Shown here: positions 44,625 through 55,489 of the stretch, one piece after another | How the letters are laid out: the number at the start of each line of letters is the position of its first letter | Position numbering within the stretch: the stretch's first letter is position 1 | Assembly: GCA_009823505.1 (NCBI GenBank) | Contig: VZQC01005595.1 | Coordinates: 316,239 to 380,238, forward strand | Reading direction: 5' to 3' | Length of the DNA stretch: 64,000 nucleotides | Origin: Rhizomys pruinosus | Lineage: Eukaryota > Chordata > Mammalia > Rodentia > Spalacidae | Translations under genes and position numbers: made by a program | Notes under the pieces: model-generated | Databases searched by the model: none | What the model was told of the DNA's origin: nothing | What the model saw: the letters and a program-made list of their open reading frames with translations, nothing else

Positions 44625-47600
44625 GGAGGGATTACATTCATCATTTGTTTTTGTTTTTTTTTTTTATTAATTTTATTTATTTCTGTATGTGTATCAATGT
44701 ACTGTCTGCATGCAAGTTTGTGCACCCGTGTCGTGCAACGCTGCGGAGGTCAGAAGAGGGTATCGGATTCCCCTGGAACTGGAGTTCTCCTGGAATTGGA
44801 GTTTCAGACGGTTCTTAGCCGCCATGTGGGTGCTGGGGATCGAACCGGCGTCCTCTGTAAGAGCGGTCAGCGCTCTTAACCGCTAGGCTATCTCTCCAGC
44901 CCCTCATCATTTGTTTTTTTGGCACTGTGTTACTTCACTTAAGATCATTTCTTCCAGTTCCATCCATTTACCTGCAAATTTCATGATGTCACCTTTCTTT
45001 ACCACTGCATAGAACTCCATTGTGTAGATATACCACATTTTTCTCTATCCACTCATCAATTGAGGGGCATTTTGGTTGGTTCTAGCTCTTCCTTATTGTG
45101 AAGAGAGCTGCAATAAACATGGCTGTACATGTATGTCTGTGGTATGAAGAGTCTGGTGAATATAGTCCCAGAAGTGCTATGGCTGGGTCTGGTGGTAAGC
45201 TCATTTTGAGTCATTTAAGGGTTCTCCATACTGCTTTCCATAGTGGCTATACAAGTTTGCATTCCCACCAGCAGTGTTCCCCTTTCCCCACACCCTCTCC
45301 AGCATTTAGTATCATTTGTTTTCTTTATCCTTGCCAGCCTTATCGGGGTGGGGTGGTATCTTAAAATGGTTTTAATTTGCATTTCCTTAGTTATTAGAGA
45401 TGTTGAACACTTTTTAAGGTGTTTCTCTGCCATCTCTATTTCCTCACTTGTGAAGTCTCTGCTCAGCTCTTTACTCCATCTTTTGAGTGAGTCATTTGTT
45501 TTCTTCTTTGTTTTTTGAATAGTTTATATATTCTGGAGGTTAATGCTCTGTCAGATGTATCAGCAGTGAAGGGTTCCTCACACTCTGTGGGTTTTTACTT
45601 CCCTTCCCTTACTGTTTCTTTTGCTGTACAGAAACTTTTGAGTTTAATAAGGTCAATTGTCCTGCTTTATTTCCTGAGCAGCTGCTGACTGATTTAGAAA
45701 GTCTTTTCCTACACCTATGTCTTGGAAGTTGGTGCCAACCTTTTCTTCTATCACCTTTAGAGTTTTGGGTTTCACATTGAGGTCTTTGATCCATTTGGAG
45801 TTGATTTTTTTACAGGGTGAGAGGTAGGGGTTTAATTTTATTTTTCTACAAGTGGTGATCCAGTTTTGCCAACACCATTTGCTGAAGAGGCTGTCTTTCC
45901 TCCACTGAGTCTTTTTGGCCCCCTTGTCAAATATGAGGTGGCTAAAATTATATGTGCTCAAGTTTGGATCTTCAGTTTTGTTCCATTGGTCTACTGGTCT
46001 GTTTTTGTGCCAGCACCAGGCTGTTTTTATCACTATAGCCCTGTAATATAGTTTGATGTCTGGTAGAGAAATCCCCCCGGTATTGTTCTTTTCTCTTAGG
46101 GTTGCTTTGGCTATTCGGGGTCTTTTGTTGTTCCAAATGAATTTAAGAATTTTTTTTTCCAAGCCTGTGAAGAATGTTTTTGGGATTTTAATTGGGATTG
46201 CGTTGAATCTGTATATTAATTTAGGTAAAATGGACATTTTTACTATATTAATTTTTCTGATCCATGAGCATGGGAGGTCTTTCCATCTTCTGATGTCTTC
46301 TTGAATCTCCTTCTTCAGGAGCTTATAATTTTTGTTGTAGAGATCTTTAGTGGTTTTGGTTAGGTCTATTCCTAGGTATTTTATTGTTTTTGAGACTATT
46401 GTGAGTGGGAAGGAGTCCTTGTATTCCTTCTTCAGTTTCTTGTTGATGGTGTAGAGAAAGGCTACTGATTTTTAAGGTTAATTTTGTAACCCGCTACTTT
46501 ACTGAAACTTTTAATCATTTCTAAGAGTTTTCTTATGGAGTTTTTAGCATCCCTTAGGTAAACTATCATAGTGTCTGCAAAACGGGATAGTTTTACTTCC
46601 TTTTTTCCAATTAGTATTCCTTTAATTGCCTTTTCTTGTCTTATTGCTCTAGCCAGTGTTTCAAGCACTATATTGAAGAGAAGTGGTGACAAGTGGCAGC
46701 CTTGTTGGGTTCCTACCTTTATGGGGAATCCTTCTAACTTATCTCCATTTAGGATGATACTGGCTGTGGGTTTCTTCTATATGGCTTTGATTATATTGAG
46801 GAATGATCCTTCCAGTCCAATTCCCTCTAAGACTTTCATCATGAAGGGATGCTAGATTTTTGTCAAAGGCCTTTTCTGCCTAGATTGAGATGATGGTGTG
46901 ATTTTTGTCCTTCAGTCCATTTATGTGTTTTATGATATTTACTGATTTTCGTATGTTGAACCATCCCTGCATCTCTGGTATGAATCCAACTTGATCACGG
47001 TGAATGTTCTTTTTGATGTGGGTCTGTAATTGGATTGTGAGTATTTTAGTGAGAATTTTTGCATCTTAGTTTATTAATGACATGGGTCTGTAGTTCTCTT
47101 TTTTTTTGGTTGCATCCTTGCCTGGTTTTAGTATTAGAGTGATGTTGGCTTCATAGAAGGAATTTGGGAGGTTTTCCTCTGCTTGTATCCTTCTGAATAG
47201 TTTTAGTAATAATGGTTGTAAGTCCTCTTTGAATGTTTTATAGAATTCTGCTCTGAAGCCATCTGGACTTGGGCAGTTTTTAGTTGGGAGGACTCTTATT
47301 ACATATTCAATTTCTTCATATGTTATGGGTCTGTTTAAGCTGTCAATCTCCTCTTGGTGTAGCTTTGGTGATTCCCTGGATTGCAGATATTCATCCATTT
47401 CTCTTAGGTTTTCAAATTTGCTAGATTACAGGTTTTTGAAGTATTCCTGTATGATTATCTGGATCTTTTCACTGTCTGTAGTGATATTTCCCCTTTTCTC
47501 CTGAATTCTATTGATTAGGAGTTGCTCTTTCTTTCGGTTAACTGGGCTAGGGGTCTGTCTATCTTGTTTATTCTCTCAAAGAAACAACTTTTGGATTCGT

Positions 47601-48645
47601 TTATTTTTGTATTGTTTTCTTTGTTTCTATTTCATTGATTTTCTGCTCTGATTTTTGTTATTTCTTCCTGTCTGTTGAGTTTAGCATTCATTTGTTGTTG
47701 TCTTTGTAGTGTTTTTAGCTGCAGTGTTAGTTCATTTATCTGTGCTCTTTCTGTTTATTTAATATAGGCACCCAGCACTATAAGCTTCCCTCTTAGGACA
47801 GCTTTTAAAGTGTCCCATATATTTTGTTGTGTTGTATTGTCATTGTTATTTAGTTCAAGAAATGCTTTTATTTTTTTCTTTATTTCCTCTTTGATCCATT
47901 CACTATTCAGGAGTGTGTTTTTTAGTCTCCATTTGTTCTTGTAGCTAGCAGGACTTATCCTGGTATTGATATTGAGCTTTATTGCACTATGGTCTGATAG
48001 AATTCATGATGTTATTTTAATTTTTTGTATTTGTTGAGGTTTTTTCTGTTTCCAAGTATGTGGTCAATTTTGCAGAATGTTCCCTGGGGTGCTGAGTAGA
48101 AAGTATATTCTCTGGTGTTTGGGTGGAATACTCAGAAGATGACTGAGGGGTCAACTTCCTTTATTGTATTGATCAGTTCAGATGTCTCTCTGTTTATTCT
48201 TTGTCCAGTTGATCTGTCCAACAGACTTTGTGGGGTATTGAAGTCCCCTACTATGAGTGTGTTGGGGTTAATCTGTGCCTTGAGGTCCTTAGAGTTGCAT
48301 TTTCAAAGGTGAGAGTTGCATTTTCAAAGGTTGGTGCACCAGGGCTTGGTTTCATGATTGTGAAGTCTTCATGGTTCATTTTCCCTTTGATGAGGATATA
48401 ATGGCCCTCCTTGTCTCTTCTAATTGCTTCTACTTTGAAGTCTATTTTGTCTGATATTAGGATAGCAACTCTTGCTTTCTTTTTAGTCCCATTTGCTTGG
48501 AATATTTTTTCCATCCTTTCACTTTAAGTTGCTGCCTATCCTTAAGGGTGAGATAGGTTTCTTGTAGACAGCATATTCATGGGTTCTGTTTTCTAATCCA
48601 TTCTCCCAGTCTATGTCTTTTGATTGGGGAGTTTAGCCCATTGAT
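44625..48645 (-). pseudogene. L1 ORF2 remnant
   Basis: Pieces in element order: endonuclease FQANGTKKKARVAILISDK (48251-48514); RT entry [13 protein letters not shown] [17 protein letters not shown] with [20 protein letters not shown] (47066-47398); [16 protein letters not shown] and [12 protein letters not shown], where the ADD-type RT catalytic motif reads ADT, the second Asp lost (46462-46692); and the long thumb/C-terminal piece with [16 protein letters not shown] and [19 protein letters not shown] (45653-46237). Frameshifts separate them. It is inactive. Confidence 0.93.
44653..44903 (-). mobile_element. Young B2 SINE with 17-bp duplication and TSD
   Basis: Complete reverse B2 ending ATCTCTCCAGCCC. 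GGAACTGGAGTTCTCCTGG is followed by AATTGGAGTTTCAGACGG. TSD TCATCATTTGTTTTT is at 44638-44652 and 44904-44918, splitting L1 ORF2. Confidence 0.97.
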
Positions 48646-48757
48646 ATTTAAGGTTGTAATTGAGAGGTATATGTTGCTTCCTTTCACCTTATTATACATT
48701 TGCATTTTTTTGTGTAGGTTTCTACCTCTGCACTTCTGTTTTTATTACATTTTTCTT

Positions 48758-49897
48758 TCAAGGTGCCTGGGGGTAGTTGTTCCTCTCCTCTGTCCTTCGA
48801 CTTGTTTCAAGCATTCTCTGGAGGTTTGGTTTTCCAAGCATGTATTCTTTCATCTTGTTTATGTCATGGATGATTTTTCTCTTTCCTTCAACTAGGATTA
48901 ATAGTTTTGCTGGGTATAGTAACCTGGGTTGACATCCATAGTCCTTTAGCACTGGGAATGCTTTGGCCCACGTTCTTCTTGCTTTCATGCTTTGTACTGA
49001 AAAGTCAGCTGTGATTCTGATAGGTTTTCCCTTGTATGTAACTTGTTGTTTTTCTCTTGTGGCTTTCAGAATTTTGTCTTTGTTTTGGGTATCTAGCATT
49101 TTAACTATGATATGGCAGGGGTAGTTTCTTTTCTGGTCTAGTCTATTTGGTGTTCTACTTGCTTCTTGTATTTGCATGGGTTTTTCTTTTCTTAGTTTGG
49201 GGAAATTTTCCTCTATTATTTTGTTGACAATCTGGTCAGCACTATTTTCTTGGGATTCTTCTTCCTCTATCCTTATGATGTGGAGGTTTGATCATTTCAT
49301 AGTGTCCCACATTTCTTAGTTGTTCCACTCTTGTGTATTTTTAAATTTTTCATAGTCTTTACTTGAGCTTTTTAGTTGTTCTGTGTTGTCTTCTAGGTCT
49401 GATATTCCTTTTTTTTTTTTTTTTGCCTCCTTGATTCTGTTTCTGAGGCTTTTTCCCATTCTTTACTCTTGATTGGATGACTGTTCAATTTCCTTTCTTT
49501 TTTTTTTTTTTTTGTTCTTCCTGTGTTTTCCTTACAATTTCCATTTTCTTTTGGAGCTTCTCAAACTTTTCTTGTAGCTCATTGGTTTCCTTTTTCATTT
49601 CAGCGTTGGATTTTTCAGTGTTTCCACTTCCTTACGGAGTTTGTCATTTTGTCTCTCTAGCTCTTTCCAGAATCTGTCATTTTCTCCTTTTAGTTTATTC
49701 CAAAGTTTGTCCTCGTCTTCCTCTAGGTCCTTTCTGAGTTTTTCATTCTCTCCCCTTAGTTTTATGATTTCTTTGAATATATCTGTGATTGTTATTTTGG
49801 GATCTGTGTTCTGGGTTACCTCTATGGAGATCCCATTGTAGGGGTCCTCCACTGGCTCCATAGAGTTTGGTGTGGAGTTGTTCTGTGCTTTTCCCAT
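48758..49897 (-). pseudogene. L1 ORF1 remnant
   Basis: It starts MGKAQNNSTPNS at 49897, with a long coiled coil (LRGENEKLRKDLEEDEDKL, then heptads to 49595). It ends with the CTD translation 49177-48758 (IIVKMLDTQNKDKILKATRE, MKARRTWAKAFPVLKD, INKMKEYMLGKPNLQRML). A frame gap lies between. ORF1p is the L1 RNA chaperone. This CTD stretch of 139 codons is the best-preserved L1 protein segment in the window. Confidence 0.92.
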
Positions 49898-49984
49898 ATT
49901 GTTATTTCGTTGTGCTCTAGGCATGCAGTTAGCTTTTTGCCTGTATTCTGATGCAAATTTTGAATGCCTTTTCACTTTGTTGAA

Positions 49985-50485
49985 GGATTGCTTTCCCTGA
50001 TTCCTTTGGGTGTCTTTGTTATATTCTCCTTATGAATGGAGTGTTGATTTGTCTAGGTTTTAGGCTTTCAATTTTGGTTATATATAGGAAGGTATAGTTT
50101 GCTTTTCCCTTTCTGTTCTGCAGGAGCTGGGTGGGTGGGAACCCAGGTGACAGCTTCTGAATACTGTATTCCCTCTGCTGTCAGCCACTCTCTCCTGAAT
50201 TCCAGTTGGGGGTTCCAGTTGGCAGTGGGGGGTGGGGGGAGTTTGGGTTGCTGACTTAGCCTGCGTGCCGGTACCCTCTGTGCTTGAGCCTCAGCTCTTA
50301 GGTCCCAAGGCCTTCAGGGACATCTTTCCCAGTTAGCCGGACCCGCTGGTCCCCTCAGACTCCACTCCTAGCTGGAGCACCAGCAGGGAGTAAGCCGCCA
50401 CTGAATACCTGCCCTGAACTCTGGGTTCAGCGTAGGCTCCTGGCTCCCAAGGCCTTCCAAGACACCTTTCCCCAGAAACTTCTTA
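49985..50485 (-). promoter_or_regulatory. L1 5' UTR with two partial monomers (about 152-bp period)
   Basis: CCCAAGGCCTTC at 50304 recurs at 50456, a period of 152, with the following GACATCTTTCCC / GACACCTTTCCCC also repeated. Its sequence differs from the 171-bp type at 29990-30512. Confidence 0.75.
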
Positions 50486-50521
50486 AATTATATACATATA
50501 CAATATAAAAAGAGATAATAT

Positions 50522-50686
50522 GTGCCAGGCATTTTGGTGCACACCTTTAGTCCCAGCACTCAGGAGGCAGAGGCAGTCAGATCTCTATGAGTTCAAGGTC
50601 ACCCTGGTCTACAGTGTGAGTTCCAAGCCAGCTGGGACTAAAGAGAGACCCTGTCTCAAAAAGAACCAAAAAAAAAAAAAAAAGAA
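50522..50686 (+). mobile_element. B1 SINE
   Basis: GCCAGGCATTTTGGTGCACA, TAGTCCCAGCACTCAGGAGG, GTTCAAGGTCACCCTGGTC and GAGACCCTGTCTC with an A tail. Confidence 0.93.
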
Positions 50687-50688
50687 AG

Positions 50689-50692
<4 letters not shown>

Positions 50693-50739
<47 letters not shown>
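50693..50739. repeat. (GA)n microsatellite
   Basis: About 23 AG units at the end of the B1 A tail. The long ERERER open frame here is an artefact of it. Confidence 0.97.
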
Positions 50740-50742
<3 letters not shown>

Positions 50743-50744
50743 TA

Positions 50745-52450
50745 GTACATAGTCCCTCTGTTAAGAGGGACACTGACCCTTTCAGATATTACAGGCTGAC
50801 AAATGAGAAGCTCAGTGGTAAGAATTCACTCTCTCTTTTGAGACTGTTTGCCAGGGATCCCATAGACCTTCAAAGAATATTGACCATTGCCACTGTTTTC
50901 AGATACCCAGTTGAACATGACAGTAAGACCATATTCCTGAAAATAGTACATACAAAGGGAAATCAATATGGTATTATCTTTAAGACTTCATTGCTACTGG
51001 GTAGCTTTCACAGTGCTAGAAGGTGTTATCCATGCTATGGGAAGAGAAATCATCAGTCTTGCCCGATTCTGAACTTTGTCAACTAAAAAAATTGGCCTGA
51101 AGGTAAGCACAATATTGGCAAAAAATGTTAGTACCATATCCAATTATTTTCTTATTGTGTTTAATGTCTGATTCATAAGATGAAGCCCATATCTTGTCAC
51201 CTTTATCATCTAGTCTTGATATTCCATCTTCTATTTGCTTCATTCTGCTGAAGAGGCTTTGTATCATCCTTCCAAATCGCTTATTGAAATTTCAATGAAA
51301 TCTTTATTTCAGCTTGAGTTTTGTTAAGTTTTTCTCTCTTTTATGAATTCACTTTTCAAACCTGAACTGTCTCCCAAACTAGCACAGCCTATTGCCTCCA
51401 AGAATGTGAACATGAGACCCTATTCCTGAAGATAGACCATACTTCATACACAGGACTTGAGCTGAACCTGATCTTGAGACCTCTTGCCTGAATAGCAGCT
51501 TCCATATTATTACAATATAGTATGACAAGGGAGAAAACCAGTCAATGATTCCATCAAGCTGCAAAGTCTATGAAACACAGCAATATCCAGCCCAATACTA
51601 ATCTCGACTGGTGCAGTAGTGGCATATTTAACTTGGAGGGAATCAACAGTAGTCTAATTGGATTTAAGGAAGTCACAAAGGTTAGGAACTAATCTGTGGT
51701 GTTGTAAATATAGCCAAATACACATGGCTGGAGAAGCCATAGATCTGAGAAGGGGAAAAAAAAAACCCTACTTTTGTCACATTTCTAGACCAATGCAATT
51801 CTTCTTACATTCTCAATAATTTTCCTATGTATACAGACAAATGTACCAGTCACAACTCATCAAAGAAACTGCTTTTTGCAATGGATAGAGACTATTACAG
51901 AGTTCCGCAATCGAGTTGGTCAAAGGTGGAGAATAAAGTCTATGCGATGCCCAACACTGAGTGACACATCTAACATGCAACCTGTACTCTTAAGCCTCAG
52001 GGAATCTAAAGGAGCAGGGGGTCAGAAGAAGTATTAATGCATCTCTCAGTAACCCAGAAATCCACAACTGGCCAAAGGGCAGACAGTACGAGACTGCAGA
52101 GAATTTATCCCTAAATAAATTGCCTCTATCAAACATCTGCCACCCAAGTCTTGGGGAACATTTTGGAAGAGAGTCTAAAAAGACTGAAAGAGGTAGAGGT
52201 GGTTGATGACCATAAGGAAATAGAGATTTCCAGGCAGCTGAGAAGTTACTCATATGAACTTTCGGCAATGGTAGCAGCATGTACAAGACCCATGTAAGCT
52301 CAACCCTATAAAAACCATGGCTTAGAAGGAAAGAGGTGTGTTAAAAGGCCCCAAATTAACTGAGAAACTTTGGCAACCAATAAGTACTATGAGATGGAGA
52401 GTTGGCTCCAAATAACAGGTAGGTCTAAAAATGATAAGATTATACAGTTT
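50745..52450 (+). mobile_element. Lx-type L1 3' UTR, long
   Basis: CTAATTGGATTTAAGGAAG, CCAAATACACATGGCTGGAG, GGATAGAGACTATTACAGAG and GGTGGTTGATGACCATAAGG are familiar ordered blocks of old murine L1 3' UTRs. Part of the series parallels 23850-24110. The first 500 bases are less sure; a minus-strand frame at 51079-51267 could be L1 ORF1 coiled coil. Confidence 0.62.
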
Positions 52451-52541
52451 TAATCTCACAAAATAGATAAAATTTATGTACATATATTAATATGGATGGT
52501 CCTTATTGCAATCATGCATCATATTTTAAAAGCATGTTCCC

Positions 52542-52679
52542 GCCTGGCGTGGTGGCACATGCCTTTAATCCTAGCACTGGGGAGGCAGAGGCAGGTGGAT
52601 CTTTGTGAGTTCAAGGCCAGCTGGGGCTACAGGGAGACCCTGTCTCGAAAAGACCAAAAAAAAAAAAAAAAAAAAAAAA
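52542..52679 (+). mobile_element. Young B1 SINE with about 29-bp internal deletion and TSD
   Basis: GCCTGGCGTGGTGGCACATG, GTTCAAGGCCAGCTGGGGC, then GGGAGACCCTGTCTCG and a long A run. The CTGGTCTACA..GTTCCAGGACAGC stretch is absent between two CAGC repeats. TSD AAAAGCATGTTCCC is at 52528-52541 and 52680-52693. Confidence 0.96.
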
Positions 52680-52693
52680 AAAAGCATGTTCCC

Positions 52694-53069
52694 AAGGGTA
52701 CTAATCTCTGGAATTAGTTTCATGAGTGTCCTTTGCACTTAGAAGAGCTTGGCTTACTGTTCTATCTGGTTACTCTTCTGCTTTCCTTCCATCTAGCTTT
52801 TCTGTTAAATCAGCTTGATGAGAGGCCACATTCTCTTTCTTTCTCACAACTCTCACTAATGATAACCATATTTGTATCTTTACAGATGACATCTAGTCAT
52901 TTAGGAAAACAGTCATTGTTTTCCACAGATCTAATTTCCAATTAACTAGTATCTACATGCTGTAAGTTAGGGTGCAGATAAATATAATGCTGTAGTTCTT
53001 ACCTTTTTTTATTTTAATTCTTTGTAATTAAAACAAAACGGCAAGTACTCAGACATTAGATAAATCTGT
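52694..53069. other. Low-copy sequence, nothing recognised
   Basis: A 73-codon plus-strand frame (52733-52945) has no motif. No SINE or L1 boxes. Confidence 0.45.
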
Positions 53070-53090
53070 TAGAAACAGATATTCTTTTTT
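53070..53090. repeat. Target-site duplication, left copy (family X)
   Basis: TAGAAACAGATATTCTTTT; repeated as TAGAAACAGATGTCTTTT at 54059-54076, allowing one change and one T. Confidence 0.85.
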
Positions 53091-54058
53091 TTAAATTAGT
53101 TTTTTATTGATGCTTTGTGGCCTTTCATACCTATTTTCCAATTCAGTTCAGCTTCTTTCCCTTTCCCTCTCCCCCACCCCACCCATCCAGATCATGCATT
53201 TCGCCTAACTGTCCTGCATCTTTCTCTCAGTTTTTTTTTTTTTTTTTTTCAGCTATAAGTGATAATCCATGAGTAAAAGCATCCTTCATGTAAACCTATT
53301 TGCAGAGCTGTTTGTGCCTAAACCCACAGCCTTCTGGTACCACCATCAGTGGGGGGTGACATGGTTGTTTGTTTCAATCAAGTTGATCAAAGTGAGTGTC
53401 CAGCACTACATTGCTAGTAGTTTCACCTTCACCAATCGCAGCCCTTACATTCTACCACGCCCCCTCTCCCGCCACGTTTGTTCCTCGGCTTAGAAAAGGA
53501 CACAGGTGGATGAGGGTAAAACAGCTCCCTCTCTCTGGATGCTGTTGACTTGACTCTGGTCGAATTCTTGGCTGTTTCCTTTCAGTGGGCTGACAGTTGT
53601 CCAGGAATAACCTTCGATCCTACTAATGAGAACAACATTTAGATATATATAGGTATTTAATCAGCACTAAGATTATGGTAGGTTACTTTATAGACACAGA
53701 TGTTGCCGAATGACTGACTTAACCATGGAGGGAGTATTGACCACCCACTGCAGAGTACCGATGCGCCTCTGGGAAGCAGAGAGTGTTACCAAAGGCCAGC
53801 TAAACCAATAAAGCAATATGGGTTCCCTGAGTCAAGCAAGTACTCCACGTCAGCACCAGACTACCCCTACCTGCACTGGAAATCTGGCAGCAGAGGCCAG
53901 CCATATACTGTCATATCTCAAATCTAATTGGCTATGGCTCTCCCCTTGGAGAAATAACCCATGGCTGATGCCACAAGTTACATCTCTAAGGTTAGGAGAT
54001 GTTGTTTAAGCCACAGTAAGACACTTTCATATTTAACGAGGGGGAAAGTTGTAATTCA
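53091..54058 (-). mobile_element. Family X copy 4: X joined to L1 3' end, twin-primed, TSD-flanked
   Basis: From the low-coordinate side: L1 3'-terminal sequence (53093-53231, reverse) ending in a 23-T run, then X 3' part (53232 to about 53710, minus sense), then X 5' part inverted (about 53715-54058, plus sense relative to the rest). The inverted part is proved by comparison with 42960-43230, whose block order is reversed and complemented here. A TSD flanks the whole, so it moved as one L1-type insertion of about 970 bases. Confidence 0.82.
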
Positions 54059-54076
54059 TAGAAACAGATGTCTTTT
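54059..54076. repeat. Target-site duplication, right copy (family X)
   Basis: See the left copy at 53070-53090. Confidence 0.85.
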
Positions 54077-54082
54077 AAAGCG

Positions 54083-54250
54083 GTGTAGTGGGTCCCAAAC
54101 TTCAGCAAGCACAAAAATTTCCCTGATAGCTTGTTAAAACTGATTCCTCTGCCAAAAGACATGTTTTTGCTTCAGTAGTAAGGGTGAACCCAAAGAAACT
54201 GAAAGCATCACAGGCAATGGCATTTTGTTGGTCTGATGTTCAAAGATGAT
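54083..54250 (+). mobile_element. MER5A-type hAT DNA transposon remnant
   Basis: TCCCAAACTTCAGCAAGCAC, GCTTGTTAAAACTGATTCC and TTTTGCTTCAGTAGTAAGGG follow MER5A order. MER5A predates rodents, so the surrounding DNA is old. Confidence 0.68.
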
Positions 54251-54902
54251 GTTCACAAATTCTGATAGTGCATTAGAAGAACTAGGGAGATCATTCAGAA
54301 AAATATTGACACTGGACTAATTTTATCCAATGTCAGTTTCTGAGGGTGGATATCTGACATTTATGATCTGATAAATATGTCCAGTAGTTCTAGTATTTAG
54401 GTTGCGTTAGTCATTATAGCTAACGGTAGGTAATTCTTTCATATAGATGTCAGAAGTCAGAAGGGAAATGCCAGTGTTCTCTGAAATTTTCTCTCACATT
54501 TTAAAGCCATACATAACCACTGGAGGTAAATCCTTCTACAAAACTAAAAAGGGACACAACCCAATTTTATATGCCCTGACACACATAAACAAACACACAT
54601 ACACAAACATACAATAATGACAATTGATGGATAGATACTTGATAGAGATAGATGATGATAGAAGTGATGATAAATAGAGTAGTTAGATGATATTATAGAT
54701 AGGTGATAGAAGGAACAGGGGAGAAGGATAATATAATAGATACAGACATTTAGAACATTGTTGAAAGTCCAATGCTTTCTCTATTTTAAAAGAATTTTCT
54801 CATCTTCATGTATAAGAAATATTTACCTTCATACTTATGTAGAGACCATTTATCTCTTTTAAATCCAATACAGGTAACACATTATAAGAATGGAACTGTT
54901 TT
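54251..54902. other. Low-copy sequence with a GATA-like simple region
   Basis: 54625-54720 is rich in GATA/GATGATA units. Nothing else was recognised. Confidence 0.5.
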
Positions 54903-55035
54903 TAAGCCAGTCATAGTTATGCATGCCCTTGATCCCAGCATCCATTAGGCAGTCTACCAGTGGAGTCTGGACACCTGGGGATATAAGGACTTGCTCAAAA
55001 TAAACAGATAAAGAACAAACCAAAAAACAAAAAAA
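54903..55035 (+). mobile_element. B1 SINE, degraded
   Basis: AGCCAGTCATAGTTATGCAT, GCCCTTGATCCCAGCATCC and GGACACCTGGGGATATAAG follow B1 order. Confidence 0.72.
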
Positions 55036-55039
55036 ACTT

Positions 55040-55435
55040 TTTCATTTTGTCTTTGGAAAACTACTCAGATCTGTAGCTGAATTTTAATTGGCTCATTTGC
55101 TTTCTGGACTCTGTTTTAAAATTACTTAAATATTTGGGATATTAATCCTTTCATGGAGGGAGCTGGGAAAATATTCTTTCATATTCTAAACAGGCTTCCT
55201 TTGTTGTACATCAGCATTTTAGTTTACTGGGGATCTGGTTCTTAGTTGTTGGCCTTAATTCATGTGTGAGTGGAGTCTTATCCCCAAACTCTTTTCCTGC
55301 ACTTATTTCTTATACATAAATGACTATATACTATATATTCTTCTAAAAAATTCAGCATTCCAGGTTATAGATTGAGATCTTGGAGACATTTGGAATGTAT
55401 AGTTTTAGTATTGACACATCAAATGTTTTTTTTTT
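55040..55435 (-). mobile_element. L1 ORF2 fragment, old
   Basis: Reverse ORF2 order as at 25600-25930: CTCATTTGCTTTCTGGACTC, TGTTGTACATCAGCATTTTAG and GGTTATAGATTGAGATCTT. Confidence 0.7.
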
Positions 55436-55489
55436 AATGTGTCTAACAAAGTATAAGCGACAAATCCATTGAACTCCTTTTCATTTGCA

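Larger units (their letters stand above)
44465..50485 (-). mobile_element. Near-full-length L1, mutated, 3' end truncated
   Basis: In element order: GC-richer 5' UTR 50485-49985, ORF1 remnant 49897-48758, ORF2 remnant about 48645-44625, 3' UTR to 44465. The last part of the 3' UTR and the poly(A) are missing and I could not find a TSD. A young B2 lies within the end of ORF2/3' UTR. The longest open piece is 194 codons. Confidence 0.92.

Noticed and set aside
45653..46237. 194-codon minus-strand frame, the second longest frame above
   Set aside because: Clear L1 ORF2 thumb/C-terminal sequence with frame breaks on both sides. It is annotated as a remnant, not as a gene.
50520..51086. 188-codon plus-strand open frame
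   Set aside because: It runs through a B1, its A tail and a GA microsatellite (the ERERER stretch) into L1 3' UTR, so it is not a gene.
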